Shown here: piece by piece, positions 8,915-17,223 of the stretch
Layout: every line of letters begins with the position of its first letter
Numbering within the stretch: position 1 is the first letter of the stretch
Assembly: GCF_000455325.1 (NCBI RefSeq)
Contig: NZ_HG322953.1
Location: forward strand, 715,490-779,489
Direction of reading: 5' to 3'
DNA: 64,000 nucleotides
Origin: Mycolicibacterium septicum DSM 44393
GTDB taxonomy: Bacteria; Actinomycetota; Actinomycetes; Mycobacteriales; Mycobacteriaceae
Notes under the pieces: generated by a model
Told to the model about the DNA's origin: nothing
The model's database searches: none
The model's input: the letters and a program-made list of their open reading frames with translations, nothing else
Made by a program: the position numbers and the translations under genes

Positions 8915-10312
8915 GTGAACTGGACCGTCGACATCCCCATCGACCAGCTGCCGCCACTTCCTCCGCTGACCGACGAGCTGCGTCAACGGCTCGATGCGGC
9001 GCTGGCCAAGCCGGCCGTTCAGCAACCCAGCTGGGACCCCGAGGCGGCCAAGGCCATGCGCACGGTGCTGGAGAGCGTGCCGCCGGTCACCGTGCCCTCG
9101 GAAATCGAGAAGCTGAAAGGCCTGCTGTCCGACGTCGCGCAGGGCAAGGCGTTCCTGCTGCAGGGCGGTGACTGCGCCGAGACCTTCGTCGACAACACCG
9201 AGCCGCACATCCGGGCGAACATCCGCACGCTGCTGCAGATGGCCGTGGTGCTGACCTACGGCGCCAGCATGCCGGTGGTCAAGGTGGCGCGGATCGCGGG
9301 CCAGTACGCCAAGCCGCGGTCGTCGGATCTCGACGCGCTGGGCCTGAGGTCCTACCGCGGTGACATGGTCAACGGCTTCGCACCGGATGCCTCGGTGCGC
9401 GAGCACGATCCGTCGCGGCTGGTGCGCGCCTACGCCAATGCCAGCGCCGCGATGAACCTGGTCCGCGCGCTGACCTCGTCCGGATTGGCGTCTCTGCACC
9501 TGGTACACGACTGGAACCGTGAGTTCGTCCGGACCTCGCCCGCGGGCGCCCGCTACGAGGCGCTGGCCGGGGAGATCGACCGGGGCCTGAAGTTCATGTC
9601 CGCGTGTGGGGTGGCCGACCGCAATCTGCAGACCGCCGAGATCTTCGCCAGCCACGAGGCGCTGGTGATCGACTACGAGCGTGCGATGCTGCGGTTGTCC
9701 GACCCGGCCGAGAACCCGGACGGACCGGCCAAGCTATACGACCAGTCGGCGCACTACCTGTGGATCGGCGAACGGACGCGTCAGCTCGACGGCGCCCACG
9801 TGGCGTTGGCCGAGGTGATCGCCAACCCGATCGGCATCAAGCTGGGGCCGACGACGACGCCGGAACTCGCCGTCGAGTACGTCGAGCGGCTGGATCCCAA
9901 CAACGAGCCGGGCCGGCTGACGCTCGTGACGCGGATGGGCAACAACAAGGTCCGCGACCTGCTGCCGCCGATCATCGAGAAGGTCCAGGCGACGGGCCAT
10001 CAGGTGATCTGGCAGTGCGACCCCATGCACGGCAACACCCACGAGTCCTCGACCGGGTACAAGACCCGGCACTTCGATCGCATCGTCGACGAGGTGCAGG
10101 GGTTCTTCGAGGTGCATCACGCGCTGGGCACCCACCCCGGCGGCATCCATGTCGAGATCACCGGCGAGAACGTCACCGAGTGTCTCGGTGGGGCGCAGGA
10201 CATCTCAGATGACGACCTGGCCGGCCGTTACGAGACCGCGTGCGATCCGCGGCTCAACACCCAGCAGAGCCTGGAGCTGGCGTTCCTCGTCGCCGAGATG
10301 CTGCGCAGCTAG
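8915..10312 (+). CDS. aroG: Class II DAHP synthase
   Basis: 3-deoxy-D-arabino-heptulosonate 7-phosphate synthase of the plant-like class II type, 465 residues, catalysing the first step of the shikimate pathway from PEP and erythrose 4-phosphate. It begins MNWTVDIPIDQLP like the M. tuberculosis enzyme. Recognisable elements are QGGDCAETF (metal-ligand Cys near 87), RIAGQYAKPRS, LRSYRGDMVNGF, VWIGERTRQ-like YLWIGERTRQ, and DPMHGNTHESSTG with HPGGIHVEITGENVTECLGG near the end. In mycobacteria it partners with AroQ chorismate mutase, encoded elsewhere. A three-codon mini-ORF (ATG at 8907) ends inside the GTG start codon region, a possible re-initiation arrangement. Confidence 0.95.
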   Translation: MNWTVDIPIDQLPPLPPLTDELRQRLDAALAKPAVQQPSWDPEAAKAMRTVLESVPPVTVPSEIEKLKGLLSDVAQGKAFLLQGGDCAETFVDNTEPHIRANIRTLLQMAVVLTYGASMPVVKVARIAGQYAKPRSSDLDALGLRSYRGDMVNGFAPDASVREHDPSRLVRAYANASAAMNLVRALTSSGLASLHLVHDWNREFVRTSPAGARYEALAGEIDRGLKFMSACGVADRNLQTAEIFASHEALVIDYERAMLRLSDPAENPDGPAKLYDQSAHYLWIGERTRQLDGAHVALAEVIANPIGIKLGPTTTPELAVEYVERLDPNNEPGRLTLVTRMGNNKVRDLLPPIIEKVQATGHQVIWQCDPMHGNTHESSTGYKTRHFDRIVDEVQGFFEVHHALGTHPGGIHVEITGENVTECLGGAQDISDDDLAGRYETACDPRLNTQQSLELAFLVAEMLRS

Positions 10313-10335
10313 CGCGATTTCGGGCGGTCGGCCGG

Positions 10336-11588
10336 CTAGAACAGGGCGCCGACGTTGCTACCGAGCGTCCAGGCCGCGGCGGCGATCAGGCCGGTCAACG
10401 TGAGTACCGCGATCACCCAGAATGCCAGCACCCGTTTGGCGCGCTGGCGGGCCCAGTAGAACTCGCTCAGCTCGATACCGGCGAATTGGCTTTCGCCGAG
10501 GGGTGTTCAGTGGGATCGGCCGGGACCGGTGCCCAGTCGTGCTGGTCCCGGGTGATCTCGCGAGTGGGCTGGCGCGGCGCAGGCGCCACCGGCGGGGTGG
10601 CCGGTGCGGCCGTCACGGCCGTGGTGGCCTCGACGCGGGCACTTTCAGGTTCCGCGAGATCATGCACGCGGGTGGCGGCCAGGTGCTGCGCCGAATACTG
10701 CGGTGCGGGCACCCGGAACGCGGGCAGGCCGAGGTCGTCGACGATGTGGAGCAGTTCGGCCCGCATGTCGTTGGCGTCGGCGAATCGCTGCCCGGCGTCG
10801 CGCGCGGTGGCCCGGCGCACGAACTGGTCGAATTGCGTTGGTACCCCTGCGATTACCGCACTGGGCGCCGGCACGTCATTGTCCATGCGCTGGTAGGCCA
10901 CGGTGAGTGCGGAGTCGCCGGTGAACGGAGTGACGCCCGTGAGCAGTTCGTAGGTGAGGATGCCGACCGCGTACACGTCGCTGCGTGGGTCGGCATCACC
11001 GGTGCTGACCTGCTCGGGGGACAGGTAGGCGGCGGTGCCCAGGATCACGCTGGTCGATGTGATCTTTGCCTCGGCGACGGCACGCACCAGACCGAAGTCG
11101 GCGATCTTGACCTCGCCGTCATCGGAGATCAGCACGTTCTCGGGCTTGATGTCGCGGTGCACCAGCCCGGCCCGATGCGCCACCGCGAGCCCGCCGAGCA
11201 CCGGTGCCAGGACGGCAGCGACCGCGTGCGGGGGCATCGGGCCGCGTTCGGCCAGCAGTTCGCGAAGCGTCCCGCCCTCGATCAGTTCCATCACCAGGAA
11301 CGGTGGCTGACCACCAGGGCTTCCGCCGCCCTGGTCGTAGACCGCCACCAACCCGGGATCCTTCAACCGGGCCACGGCCTTGGCCTCGCGGCCGAACCTG
11401 GTCAGGAAATGGCTGTCGCCGCTGTAGCGGGAGTCCATCACCTTGAGCGCCACGGGACGGTCCAGGCGGACGTCGAGGCCGCGGTAGACGGTGGACATGC
11501 CACCGGTGGCGATGGCCGTGTCCACGCGATAGCGCCCGTCGAGCATGGTGCCGACGAGTGGATCCGATTGCTGCTCCACCGGACACAT
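10336..11588 (-). pseudogene. pknL: PknL serine/threonine kinase, single-base frameshift before the membrane anchor
   Basis: Hanks-type Ser/Thr kinase. The ORF from ATG 11588 (a GTG at 11579 is an alternative) encodes a complete kinase domain: ALKVMDSRYSGD (ATP lysine), VHRDIKPENVL catalytic loop, ADFGLVRA and SPEQVSTGDADPRSDVYA. It runs through a Pro/Ala-rich linker and stops prematurely at 10467. One base short in the run near 10494-10498 causes this. In the other frame the sequence continues as QFAGIELSEFYWARQRAKR, a transmembrane helix and GSNVGALF, the normal PknL C terminus ending at 10336. Repaired length is about 417 residues. Without repair the kinase would lose its membrane helix and become soluble. 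It is divergent from its probable substrate gene (Rv2175c-type). Confidence 0.85.
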
Positions 11589-11624
11589 GTTACGAGTTGC
11601 CGCGGTGGCCCTAGAATCAGTGCG

Positions 11625-12029
11625 GTGAGCAGCATTCCAGCGGCCGATGACATATTGGACCCCGACGAGGCCGTCTACGACCTACCCACGGTGTCGGATT
11701 TGCTCGGCATTCCCGTCACCAAGGTGCACCAACAGCTGCGCGACGGGCAGCTGATCGCGGTGCGCCGCGACCGCGTTCTGGTGGTGCCGAAGCTCTTCTT
11801 CGATGACAACGGCCATGTGGTCAAGCCACTGCCCGGCCTGCTGGTCGTGCTGCGCGACGGCGGCTACCACGACACCGAGATCGTGCGCTGGTTGTTCACC
11901 CCGGACGAATCGCTGACGATCACCACCGACGGCAGCACCGAGCGGGTGTCCAATGCCCGGCCGGTCGACGCGCTGCATTCCCACCAGGCACGCGAGGTGC
12001 TGCGCCGCGCGCAGGCGCTAGCCTACTGA
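11625..12029 (+). CDS. Small DNA-binding protein, Rv2175c-type
   Basis: Protein of 134 residues starting at GTG (MSSIPAADDILDPDEAVYDLP). The N-terminal third carries a helix-turn-helix of the excisionase/winged type (LPTVSDLLGIPVTKVHQQLRDGQLIAVRRD). The C-terminal part, with GLLVVLRDGGYHDTEIVRWLF, is specific to actinobacteria. In M. tuberculosis the orthologue binds DNA and is phosphorylated by PknL, encoded divergently 36 bases away. That arrangement is kept here, although this pknL appears frameshifted. It ends convergent with mptA, overlapping by 12 bases. Confidence 0.8.
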   Translation: MSSIPAADDILDPDEAVYDLPTVSDLLGIPVTKVHQQLRDGQLIAVRRDRVLVVPKLFFDDNGHVVKPLPGLLVVLRDGGYHDTEIVRWLFTPDESLTITTDGSTERVSNARPVDALHSHQAREVLRRAQALAY

Positions 12030-13550
12030 CGGCTGGTTCTGAGCCTCGGCCTCAGCGGGCGCCTCAGGTGCGCGGTAGAGCGAGTACCACGCCACCAAGG
12101 CGCACGCCGTGGTCAGCAGGACATGGGCCCACGAGTACATGCCGTGCGCCCCATCGGGTTTCCACATCACCATGATCCAGGTGGAGAATCCGGCGACAGC
12201 GGCGATCGCCGGCCGGGTCTGGATCAGTGCGGCGGCCACCGCCAGCGGCCAGGTGTAATACCAGGGCAGTGCGGCCGGTACGAACAGCACGACCACCACC
12301 ATGGCCAGGGTGATACCGGTCAGGGCTTCGCGGTCGGTGTGCCGGTAGCGCCACCACAACAACGGCAGCGCGATGACGATGGTGAGGATGCCGATGATGC
12401 GGGCGACCTCGAGTACCGCGTAGAAATTGACCGGAAAAAGCAGGCCGCCAATGGCATTGATGAGGTTGGCGGCCGCGGTGGGCACTGTCAGCCAGTTGAT
12501 GATCTTGACCGAGCCGGCCAGCGCGGTCAGCCAGCCCAGGCCAACGCCTGCCAGCAGGGAGATGACCGCGAACACCGCCACGAAGATCAGAACCGAAGCG
12601 GCGGTGGCGACCGCGAACGCGCGCACCGCGGGCATGTCCCGCTTGTCCCTCAGTTGGCGCATCCACACCCAGACCAGGAACGGAAGGGCAAGCCCGGCGG
12701 TCGCTTTGACCGCGACGGCTATCGCGATGAGGCTGACCCCGATCACCGGCCGGCCGGCGAAGGTCAGTGCGATCGCGGCCATCATCAGGCCGACCATCAG
12801 CATCTCGTTGTGAACGCCGCCCATCAGGTGCACGATCACCAGCGGATTGAGCACGCAGATCCACAGTGACGCAGCCCCGTTGGCGCCGACATGGCGGGCC
12901 ACGCGTGGTGCGGCCCAGATCAGCAACAGCAGACCGGGCAGCATGCACAGCCGCAGCAGCATGGTGCCGGCCACGACGTCGTCGCCCACCAGGATCGTGA
13001 CGAACTTCGCCACCAGGATGAATGCAGGCCCGTAGGGCGCGGTGGTCGTCGTCCAGATCGGACTCACGTTGTCCAGCAAGGAGTTCGGATTGTCCACCGG
13101 ACCCACCACATAGGGGTCGAAGCCGTCGCGCAGCAGCGCGCCCTGGGCCAGGTAGGAGTAGGTGTCGCGGCTGAACAGCGGCACGCTCAGCAGCAGCGGC
13201 GCGAGCCAGAAACCGGTGGTGGCCACCATGGTGTATTCGGTGGCGGTGCCGTCGATCACGCGTCGGCCCAGCCAGAGCCAGGCGATCAGCATCACTGCGA
13301 CGCCGGCCCACAGCAGGATCGAGGACAGCACCAGGCCGTGCCCGAACCGCAACCAGGACAGGTGCAGTGACTCCAGGAGCGGGTCGTGCAGCCGGGTGCT
13401 GCCCGCGCCGAGCCCGCCGATGGTCAGCAGGGCCGCGCCCAGGCAACCCAGCCGGGCCGGTCGGGCTTCGGCGGACACCGCGAATGCGGCCAGACGCGAG
13501 ATGTGTTGCGCCACCCCGGTGCTCGGGGTCTCGGTTGGCAAGGGTGTCAT
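12018..13550 (-). CDS. mptA: Alpha-(1-6) mannopyranosyltransferase MptA
   Basis: Polytopic GT-C mannosyltransferase of 510 residues with about a dozen hydrophobic segments. In mycobacteria MptA (Rv2174) extends the alpha-(1-6) mannan core of lipomannan using polyprenyl-P-mannose. The start is set at ATG 13550 (MTPLPTETPSTG). The open frame upstream of it overlaps idsA2 and has low-complexity Arg/Ser content typical of a shadow. The loop after early helices, with SRDTYSYLAQGALLRDGFDPYVVGP, is the conserved extracytoplasmic catalytic region. It lies 31 bases downstream of idsA2 on the same strand. Confidence 0.85.
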   Translation of the reverse strand: MTPLPTETPSTGVAQHISRLAAFAVSAEARPARLGCLGAALLTIGGLGAGSTRLHDPLLESLHLSWLRFGHGLVLSSILLWAGVAVMLIAWLWLGRRVIDGTATEYTMVATTGFWLAPLLLSVPLFSRDTYSYLAQGALLRDGFDPYVVGPVDNPNSLLDNVSPIWTTTTAPYGPAFILVAKFVTILVGDDVVAGTMLLRLCMLPGLLLLIWAAPRVARHVGANGAASLWICVLNPLVIVHLMGGVHNEMLMVGLMMAAIALTFAGRPVIGVSLIAIAVAVKATAGLALPFLVWVWMRQLRDKRDMPAVRAFAVATAASVLIFVAVFAVISLLAGVGLGWLTALAGSVKIINWLTVPTAAANLINAIGGLLFPVNFYAVLEVARIIGILTIVIALPLLWWRYRHTDREALTGITLAMVVVVLFVPAALPWYYTWPLAVAAALIQTRPAIAAVAGFSTWIMVMWKPDGAHGMYSWAHVLLTTACALVAWYSLYRAPEAPAEAEAQNQPSVG

Positions 13551-13581
13551 GAGAGAGATGTCATGTTGCGGTGACGGTCTT

Positions 13582-14670
13582 CTACGCCGACCGGTTCGCC
13601 GCGAACCGGGCGATCTCGGCCAGGCCGGTTTTCGCCGATTCGTGGATCGGTGCGGCCGCCAGCGTCTCGAGCGCGCGGCGGGTGAGCAGCTCGATGTGCT
13701 CCTCGACCGCCGCCAGGGCGCCGACAGATTCGATGGCCCCGCACAGCTCGCCGACCTGTGCGTCGGACAGCTCGGTGCCCACCGACGTGCGCAGCAACTC
13801 GGCGGCAGGAGGGTCGGACTTGTCGGCCAACTCGAGTGCCTCGGCCAGCAGCACCGTGCGCTTGCCTGACCGCAGGTCGTCACCCGAGGGCTTACCGGTC
13901 ACCGCCGGATCGCCGAACACCCCGAGGACGTCGTCGCGGAGCTGGAAGGCGACGCCGAGATCGTTGCCGACCTGGTGGAAGATCTGCTGCACGTCGGGCC
14001 GGTCGGCCGCCGCGGCGGCGCCCAGCTGCAGCGGCCGGGCAACCGTGTAGGACGCGGTCTTGTAGGTGTTGACGTTCATCGCCGAGGCCACCGATTCGGC
14101 GCCGCTGGCCTCCGCGACGATGTCGAGGTACTGGCCACCGAGCACTTCGGTGCGGATGTGGCGCCAGACCTGCTGAACGCGCTGCTGCGCGTCGGCCGGG
14201 ATGTCGGCGTTCGCGACGATGTCGTCGGCCCAGGACAGGGCCAGGTCGCCGGCCAGGATGGCCGCAGAAAGGCCGAACTGCTTGGACGAGCCGTGCCAGT
14301 TGCGGTCGCGGTGCCGGTCGGCGAAGGTCCGGTGCACGGTCGGCAGGCCACGACGGGTGGCCGAATCGTCGATGACGTCGTCGTGCACCAGGGCGCAGGC
14401 CTGCAGCAACTCCAGCGCGGCGAACAGCCTCAGCACGCCGGGCTCGGCGGGGCGGTCGGCCGGATCGATCACCGCGCGCCAGCCCCAGTAGGCGAACGCC
14501 GGGCGCAGTCTCTTGCCGCCGCGCAGGACGAATTCCTCGAGGGCCTCGGTCAGCTCTGCGTAGTCGGTTCCGATGTACTCGCAGTCGCGGCGGCGCTCGC
14601 GCAGGTAGTCGCGCAATTGGTCGGTGACGGCTCCGGCCAGCTCGACGGTTGACGGTGCCGATGTTTGCAC
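13582..14670 (-). CDS. idsA2: Polyprenyl diphosphate synthase, IdsA2-type (GGPP synthase)
   Basis: Trans-isoprenyl diphosphate synthase of 362 residues that condenses isopentenyl diphosphate onto allylic diphosphates. The first aspartate-rich motif, HDDVIDD, is at residues 96-102; the second, FQLRDDVLG, is near 245. GGKRLRPAFA near 51-60 binds the homoallylic diphosphate. GTG start (MQTSAPSTVE). In the syntenic M. tuberculosis locus this is Rv2173. Supplying polyprenyl carriers for the neighbouring mannosyltransferases is an inference; chain length cannot be fixed by eye. M. tuberculosis has a metF-like gene (Rv2172c) between this gene and lppM, which is absent here. Confidence 0.85.
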   Translation of the reverse strand: MQTSAPSTVELAGAVTDQLRDYLRERRRDCEYIGTDYAELTEALEEFVLRGGKRLRPAFAYWGWRAVIDPADRPAEPGVLRLFAALELLQACALVHDDVIDDSATRRGLPTVHRTFADRHRDRNWHGSSKQFGLSAAILAGDLALSWADDIVANADIPADAQQRVQQVWRHIRTEVLGGQYLDIVAEASGAESVASAMNVNTYKTASYTVARPLQLGAAAAADRPDVQQIFHQVGNDLGVAFQLRDDVLGVFGDPAVTGKPSGDDLRSGKRTVLLAEALELADKSDPPAAELLRTSVGTELSDAQVGELCGAIESVGALAAVEEHIELLTRRALETLAAAPIHESAKTGLAEIARFAANRSA

Positions 14671-14796
14671 GCTCAGCGCCCGCCCCTTTCTGTGTCAACG
14701 GTGTGTCCCCGAGTGCACTCAGCGTAGAGCGTGCCACGGGTTTTGTACCAAGCGAGTGTGGCGTAGCTGTGAGCTCGGCCGGGACGGTGCTGCCGG

Positions 14797-15528
14797 TCAG
14801 TCGCTGCCGGCGACCGGCTCACCCGGCTTGGGGGAGGTGTCACGGCTCATCCACGCCAGGGCCCCGATCACTCCAGCAACCAGAAACGCGCCGACGATGA
14901 GCCAGATGGTCGCGGTGGTGAACGACCGGGCACTCGGATCGGTGTAACGGGCCTGGGCGTTCATGGTGCTGACGATTCCCGGCCGTAGTTTCCATTCCAC
15001 GATGGAGGAGCTCACCTGGTCGCCATTGGTCGATGTCACTTCGCCGGGGAACGACACGGTCAGCAGCACATCGGCCTGCGGATCGGACAGCGAGGTGAGA
15101 TCGACCCGGCCTTCCAGGATCACCAGGTCACCGGCGCGGCGCAGGGATATGTCGACCCCGGCGGCATCTCGGCTCATCCCGGCCAGCTGCGGCAGCTCGG
15201 CGAACGTGAGGTCGGAGAACACCGCCTGGGAGCCGACGAAGTCGTCGCGGCTGTACTCCGAGACCGCGACCTTCGTGGCGAACGGGAGGTTGTTCAGCAG
15301 CTGCGGGCCCTTGTCGTCGGCGTCCCGCGGCTTTGCCGCCGCGATGATCTGGCCCGACACCCGGTCGTCGGGGGAGACCGTGATGGACGTGCGGACCCGG
15401 ACGCAGCCCACCGCCATGGGCAGGATCAGCAGCAACATCACCAACGTCAGGAAGCGGGTCCGTCGGCTACGTCTGGGAAGGCGGCTCGGTGGTCGGACGT
15501 GCACGCTGGTCATCGTGCCAGATCTCAC
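14797..15528 (-). CDS. lppM: Lipoprotein LppM
   Basis: Protein of 243 residues. The N-terminal basic region is followed by a hydrophobic stretch and the lipobox-like PMAVGC with the acylated Cys at residue 42. The central beta-rich LppM domain (VRTSITVSPDDRVSGQI onward) follows. A C-terminal transmembrane helix near 205-227 precedes a short charged tail. The start is taken as the GTG at 15528 because it overlaps the upstream GNAT stop codon (GTGA); ATG at 15513 is the alternative. The M. tuberculosis orthologue is linked to phagosome modulation and lipid handling; the role in this organism is unknown. Confidence 0.8.
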   Translation of the reverse strand: MRSGTMTSVHVRPPSRLPRRSRRTRFLTLVMLLLILPMAVGCVRVRTSITVSPDDRVSGQIIAAAKPRDADDKGPQLLNNLPFATKVAVSEYSRDDFVGSQAVFSDLTFAELPQLAGMSRDAAGVDISLRRAGDLVILEGRVDLTSLSDPQADVLLTVSFPGEVTSTNGDQVSSSIVEWKLRPGIVSTMNAQARYTDPSARSFTTATIWLIVGAFLVAGVIGALAWMSRDTSPKPGEPVAGSD

Positions 15529-16148
15529 AGCGGCAGTGGGCGACCGAGGATGGCGAACGGTCGGGGATCACCGGCGAAGTGGTATCCGCGGATCACGTCG
15601 GTGAAGCCGAGCCGCCGGTACAACTGCCACGCGCGATTGGCCTCGCCGTTGATCTCAGGAGTCGACAACAGCACGTGCGATTCGTCGCGGCCGGCCAACA
15701 GTCGCCTGGTCAGGGCCTCGCCGAGGCCTTTGCCCTGGGCGCGGGGCTCGATGTGCAGCTCGGTGAGTTCGAAGTAACTGGCCATGAGTTCGGCGATGCG
15801 CCCGGGGCTCGCGCCCACGCGCTGCAGGCCGGAGATGACCTGTTGTTGCCACCATTGATCGGGCGCCCCGCTGTATCCGTAGGCGATTCCCAGCAGCGGG
15901 GCGTCGATCAGGTCCGCACCGGATTCAGTGCCCGCATCCGTGCCGGAGTCGGCGTTCGCGCCGGATTCGGCGACCTCGACGGCGGCCACACATTTCCAGC
16001 CCGCGCGCCGGGTGTGTTCGAGCCACAGGGCGGCGCGCTGCTCCTCGGTTCCGCGTGGATAGCGCATGGCGTCGACGTACACGCGCAGCGCCTCGGGGAG
16101 CCGGCGCTTCATGTCGTCCGGCGACAGATCTATGAGATACGTCGCCAA
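15525..16148 (-). CDS. GNAT-family acetyltransferase (Rv2170-type)
   Basis: Acetyltransferase of 207 residues. The conserved protein begins at TTG 16148, reading LATYLIDLSPDDMKRRLPEAL, which gives the length I recall for Rv2170. ATG at 16187 is an alternative, and further upstream the frame is unlike the family. The acetyl-CoA site is visible as ELHIEPRAQGKGLGEALTRRLL (R/Q-x-x-G-x-G/A), followed by NRAWQLYRRLGFTDVIRGY. M. tuberculosis Rv2170 has been reported to acetylate isocitrate dehydrogenase. It is translationally coupled to lppM. Confidence 0.8.
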   Translation of the reverse strand: MATYLIDLSPDDMKRRLPEALRVYVDAMRYPRGTEEQRAALWLEHTRRAGWKCVAAVEVAESGANADSGTDAGTESGADLIDAPLLGIAYGYSGAPDQWWQQQVISGLQRVGASPGRIAELMASYFELTELHIEPRAQGKGLGEALTRRLLAGRDESHVLLSTPEINGEANRAWQLYRRLGFTDVIRGYHFAGDPRPFAILGRPLPL

Positions 16149-16375
16149 TGCTTTCGCCTTTCGCCCGCCGGTGTCTGCCGAACTCATTATCTTCAGCATT
16201 ATCCGGTTGGGATGCTGTCGGTCCCATCGACCGGGGCTATCTCGGAACGACTTACAATCGAAGGTGAACAAGGTGGTACGGCTCGGATCGACCTCGTATC
16301 ATTAGGCTTAGGTGTCCGTGATTGCGGGCATGTGAAATGTTGAACAGCGACGGCGGCGTCGGCAAGGAGGGACGA

Positions 16376-16777
16376 ATGCCACTCTCCGATCATGAGCAGC
16401 GCATGCTCGATCAGATCGAGAGCGCGCTCTATGCCGAGGATCCCAAGTTCGCGTCGAGCGTGCGCGGTGGGACCTTGAGGGCGCCATCGGCTCGGCGCAG
16501 GCTTCAGGGTGCGCTCCTGTTCGTGGTGGGCCTGGCACTACTGGTTGTCGGGGTGGCCGTGAAGGCCACCATGATCGGTGGTTTCCCGATCTTGTCGGTG
16601 GTGGGTTTCGTGGTGATGTTCGGCGGCGTGGTGTTCGCCGTCACCGGACCGCGTGTCACCGGGGGCCGTGACCGTGCGGCGCAGGGGTCCGGCAATGCGC
16701 CGCGCCAGCGTCGTCAGCGCGGTGGGTCGTTCACCACTCGGATGGAAGATCGGTTCCGCCGCCGGTTCGACGACTGA
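16376..16777 (+). CDS. DUF3040 membrane protein (Rv2169c-type)
   Basis: Protein of 133 residues. ATG 16376 has a perfect AAGGAGG 5 bases upstream. It starts MPLSDHEQRMLDQIESALYAEDPKFASSV, the actinobacterial DUF3040 signature. Two transmembrane helices (about residues 43-62 and 66-84) follow, then a basic, glycine- and arginine-rich tail. No enzymatic motif. It is transcribed as a single gene ending at the strong intrinsic terminator at 16795, just before the dcw leader. Confidence 0.85.
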   Translation: MPLSDHEQRMLDQIESALYAEDPKFASSVRGGTLRAPSARRRLQGALLFVVGLALLVVGVAVKATMIGGFPILSVVGFVVMFGGVVFAVTGPRVTGGRDRAAQGSGNAPRQRRQRGGSFTTRMEDRFRRRFDD

Positions 16778-16794
16778 GCCGCTCGACGGCATCA

Positions 16795-16827
16795 AGGGGT
16801 AGCCCATAGCGGGCTGCCCCTTTTTTT
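16795..16827 (+). terminator. Intrinsic terminator after the DUF3040 gene
   Basis: Stem AGGGGTAGCCC / GGGCTGCCCCT (11 bp with one G-T pair), loop ATAGC-type, followed by seven Ts. This is the clearest factor-independent terminator in the window and insulates the mraZ leader from upstream transcription. Confidence 0.9.
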
Positions 16828-16969
16828 GTGTTTTCTGTCGGTCCGGACCCGATGTCGGCGTCGTCCAGCGACACGCCGGGGCCGCCCGCCCGCGCACGGG
16901 TGTGGGGCGGTGTGGGGGACCCCGGCAGATTCTCAGGGATTTTTCGCCCCACAACGCCCCACCTTCTCG

Positions 16970-16994
16970 CCGCAGGTTCCTACCTGCGGTTTTT
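16970..16994 (+). terminator. Terminator-like hairpin inside the mraZ leader
   Basis: Perfect 8-bp stem CCGCAGGT/ACCTGCGG with a 4-base loop followed by TTTTTCTG and more T-rich sequence. It resembles an intrinsic terminator placed about 230 bases before mraZ and well after the terminator of the preceding gene. It would therefore stop a transcript starting within the leader, either as an attenuator or as the end of a small RNA. Confidence 0.6.
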
Positions 16995-17035
16995 CTGTTT
17001 TCTGCTGCCCCGCGCCGGCGTTTGAGCGGTCGGTG

Positions 17036-17060
17036 TGGGTGGTGCTGGGGGGCGTTGGTG
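17036..17060 (+). promoter_or_regulatory. TGGGN box array (three boxes, 10-base period)
   Basis: TGGGT, TGGGG and TGGTG start at 17036, 17046 and 17056, each separated by 5 bases. Direct TGGGN repeats with 5-base spacers are the known MraZ binding pattern in other bacteria. It lies 30 bases upstream of the main array. Confidence 0.5.
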
Positions 17061-17089
17061 GGGAGAAACCCCAAACTGGACGACTCAAA

Positions 17090-17124
17090 TGGAGCAAAGT
17101 GGGGGATCGTGGGGTAAAGTGGCG
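17090..17124 (+). promoter_or_regulatory. Probable MraZ operator (four boxes, 10-base period)
   Basis: TGGAG, TGGGG, TGGGG and TGGCG start exactly 10 bases apart at 17090, 17100, 17110 and 17120, with spacers CAAAG, GATCG and TAAAG. This matches the TGGGN-N5 repeat recognised by MraZ, which is encoded 100 bases downstream, so autoregulation of the dcw operon is the natural reading. The AAAGTG half-sites within it also resemble the motif reported for mollicute MraZ. Confidence 0.7.
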
Positions 17125-17223
17125 GCCAACGGGGAAAACGGAGTCCCGTTCGGAGGGCAGAAGGCCTGGCCTGGATCTCGCAAGCGACTCGGAGATCCGA
17201 ACCGGGTGGCGGGAGGTGTCCAG

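Larger units (their letters stand above)
16828..17223 (+). promoter_or_regulatory. dcw cluster leader region (longest non-coding stretch)
   Basis: No protein-coding gene is supported in these 396 bases. It contains TGGGG box pairs at 16903-16917 (plus strand) and 16947-16961 (minus strand), a terminator-like hairpin at 16970-16994, box arrays at 17036-17060 and 17090-17124, an AACGGG/CCCGTT hairpin (17128-17150) and a GGATCTC/GAGATCC hairpin (17173-17198). The mraZ ribosome site GGGAGGTG comes last. Promoter hexamers could not be placed with confidence. Confidence 0.75.

Noticed and set aside
10422..11624. Upstream extension of the Rv2175c-type gene to 10422
   Set aside because: It is antisense to the pknL kinase domain. 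Conserved protein starts only at the GTG at 11625.
13551..13883. N-terminal extension of mptA
   Set aside because: It overlaps idsA2 and encodes Arg/Ser/Pro-rich noise. The ATG at 13550 gives the normal family start.
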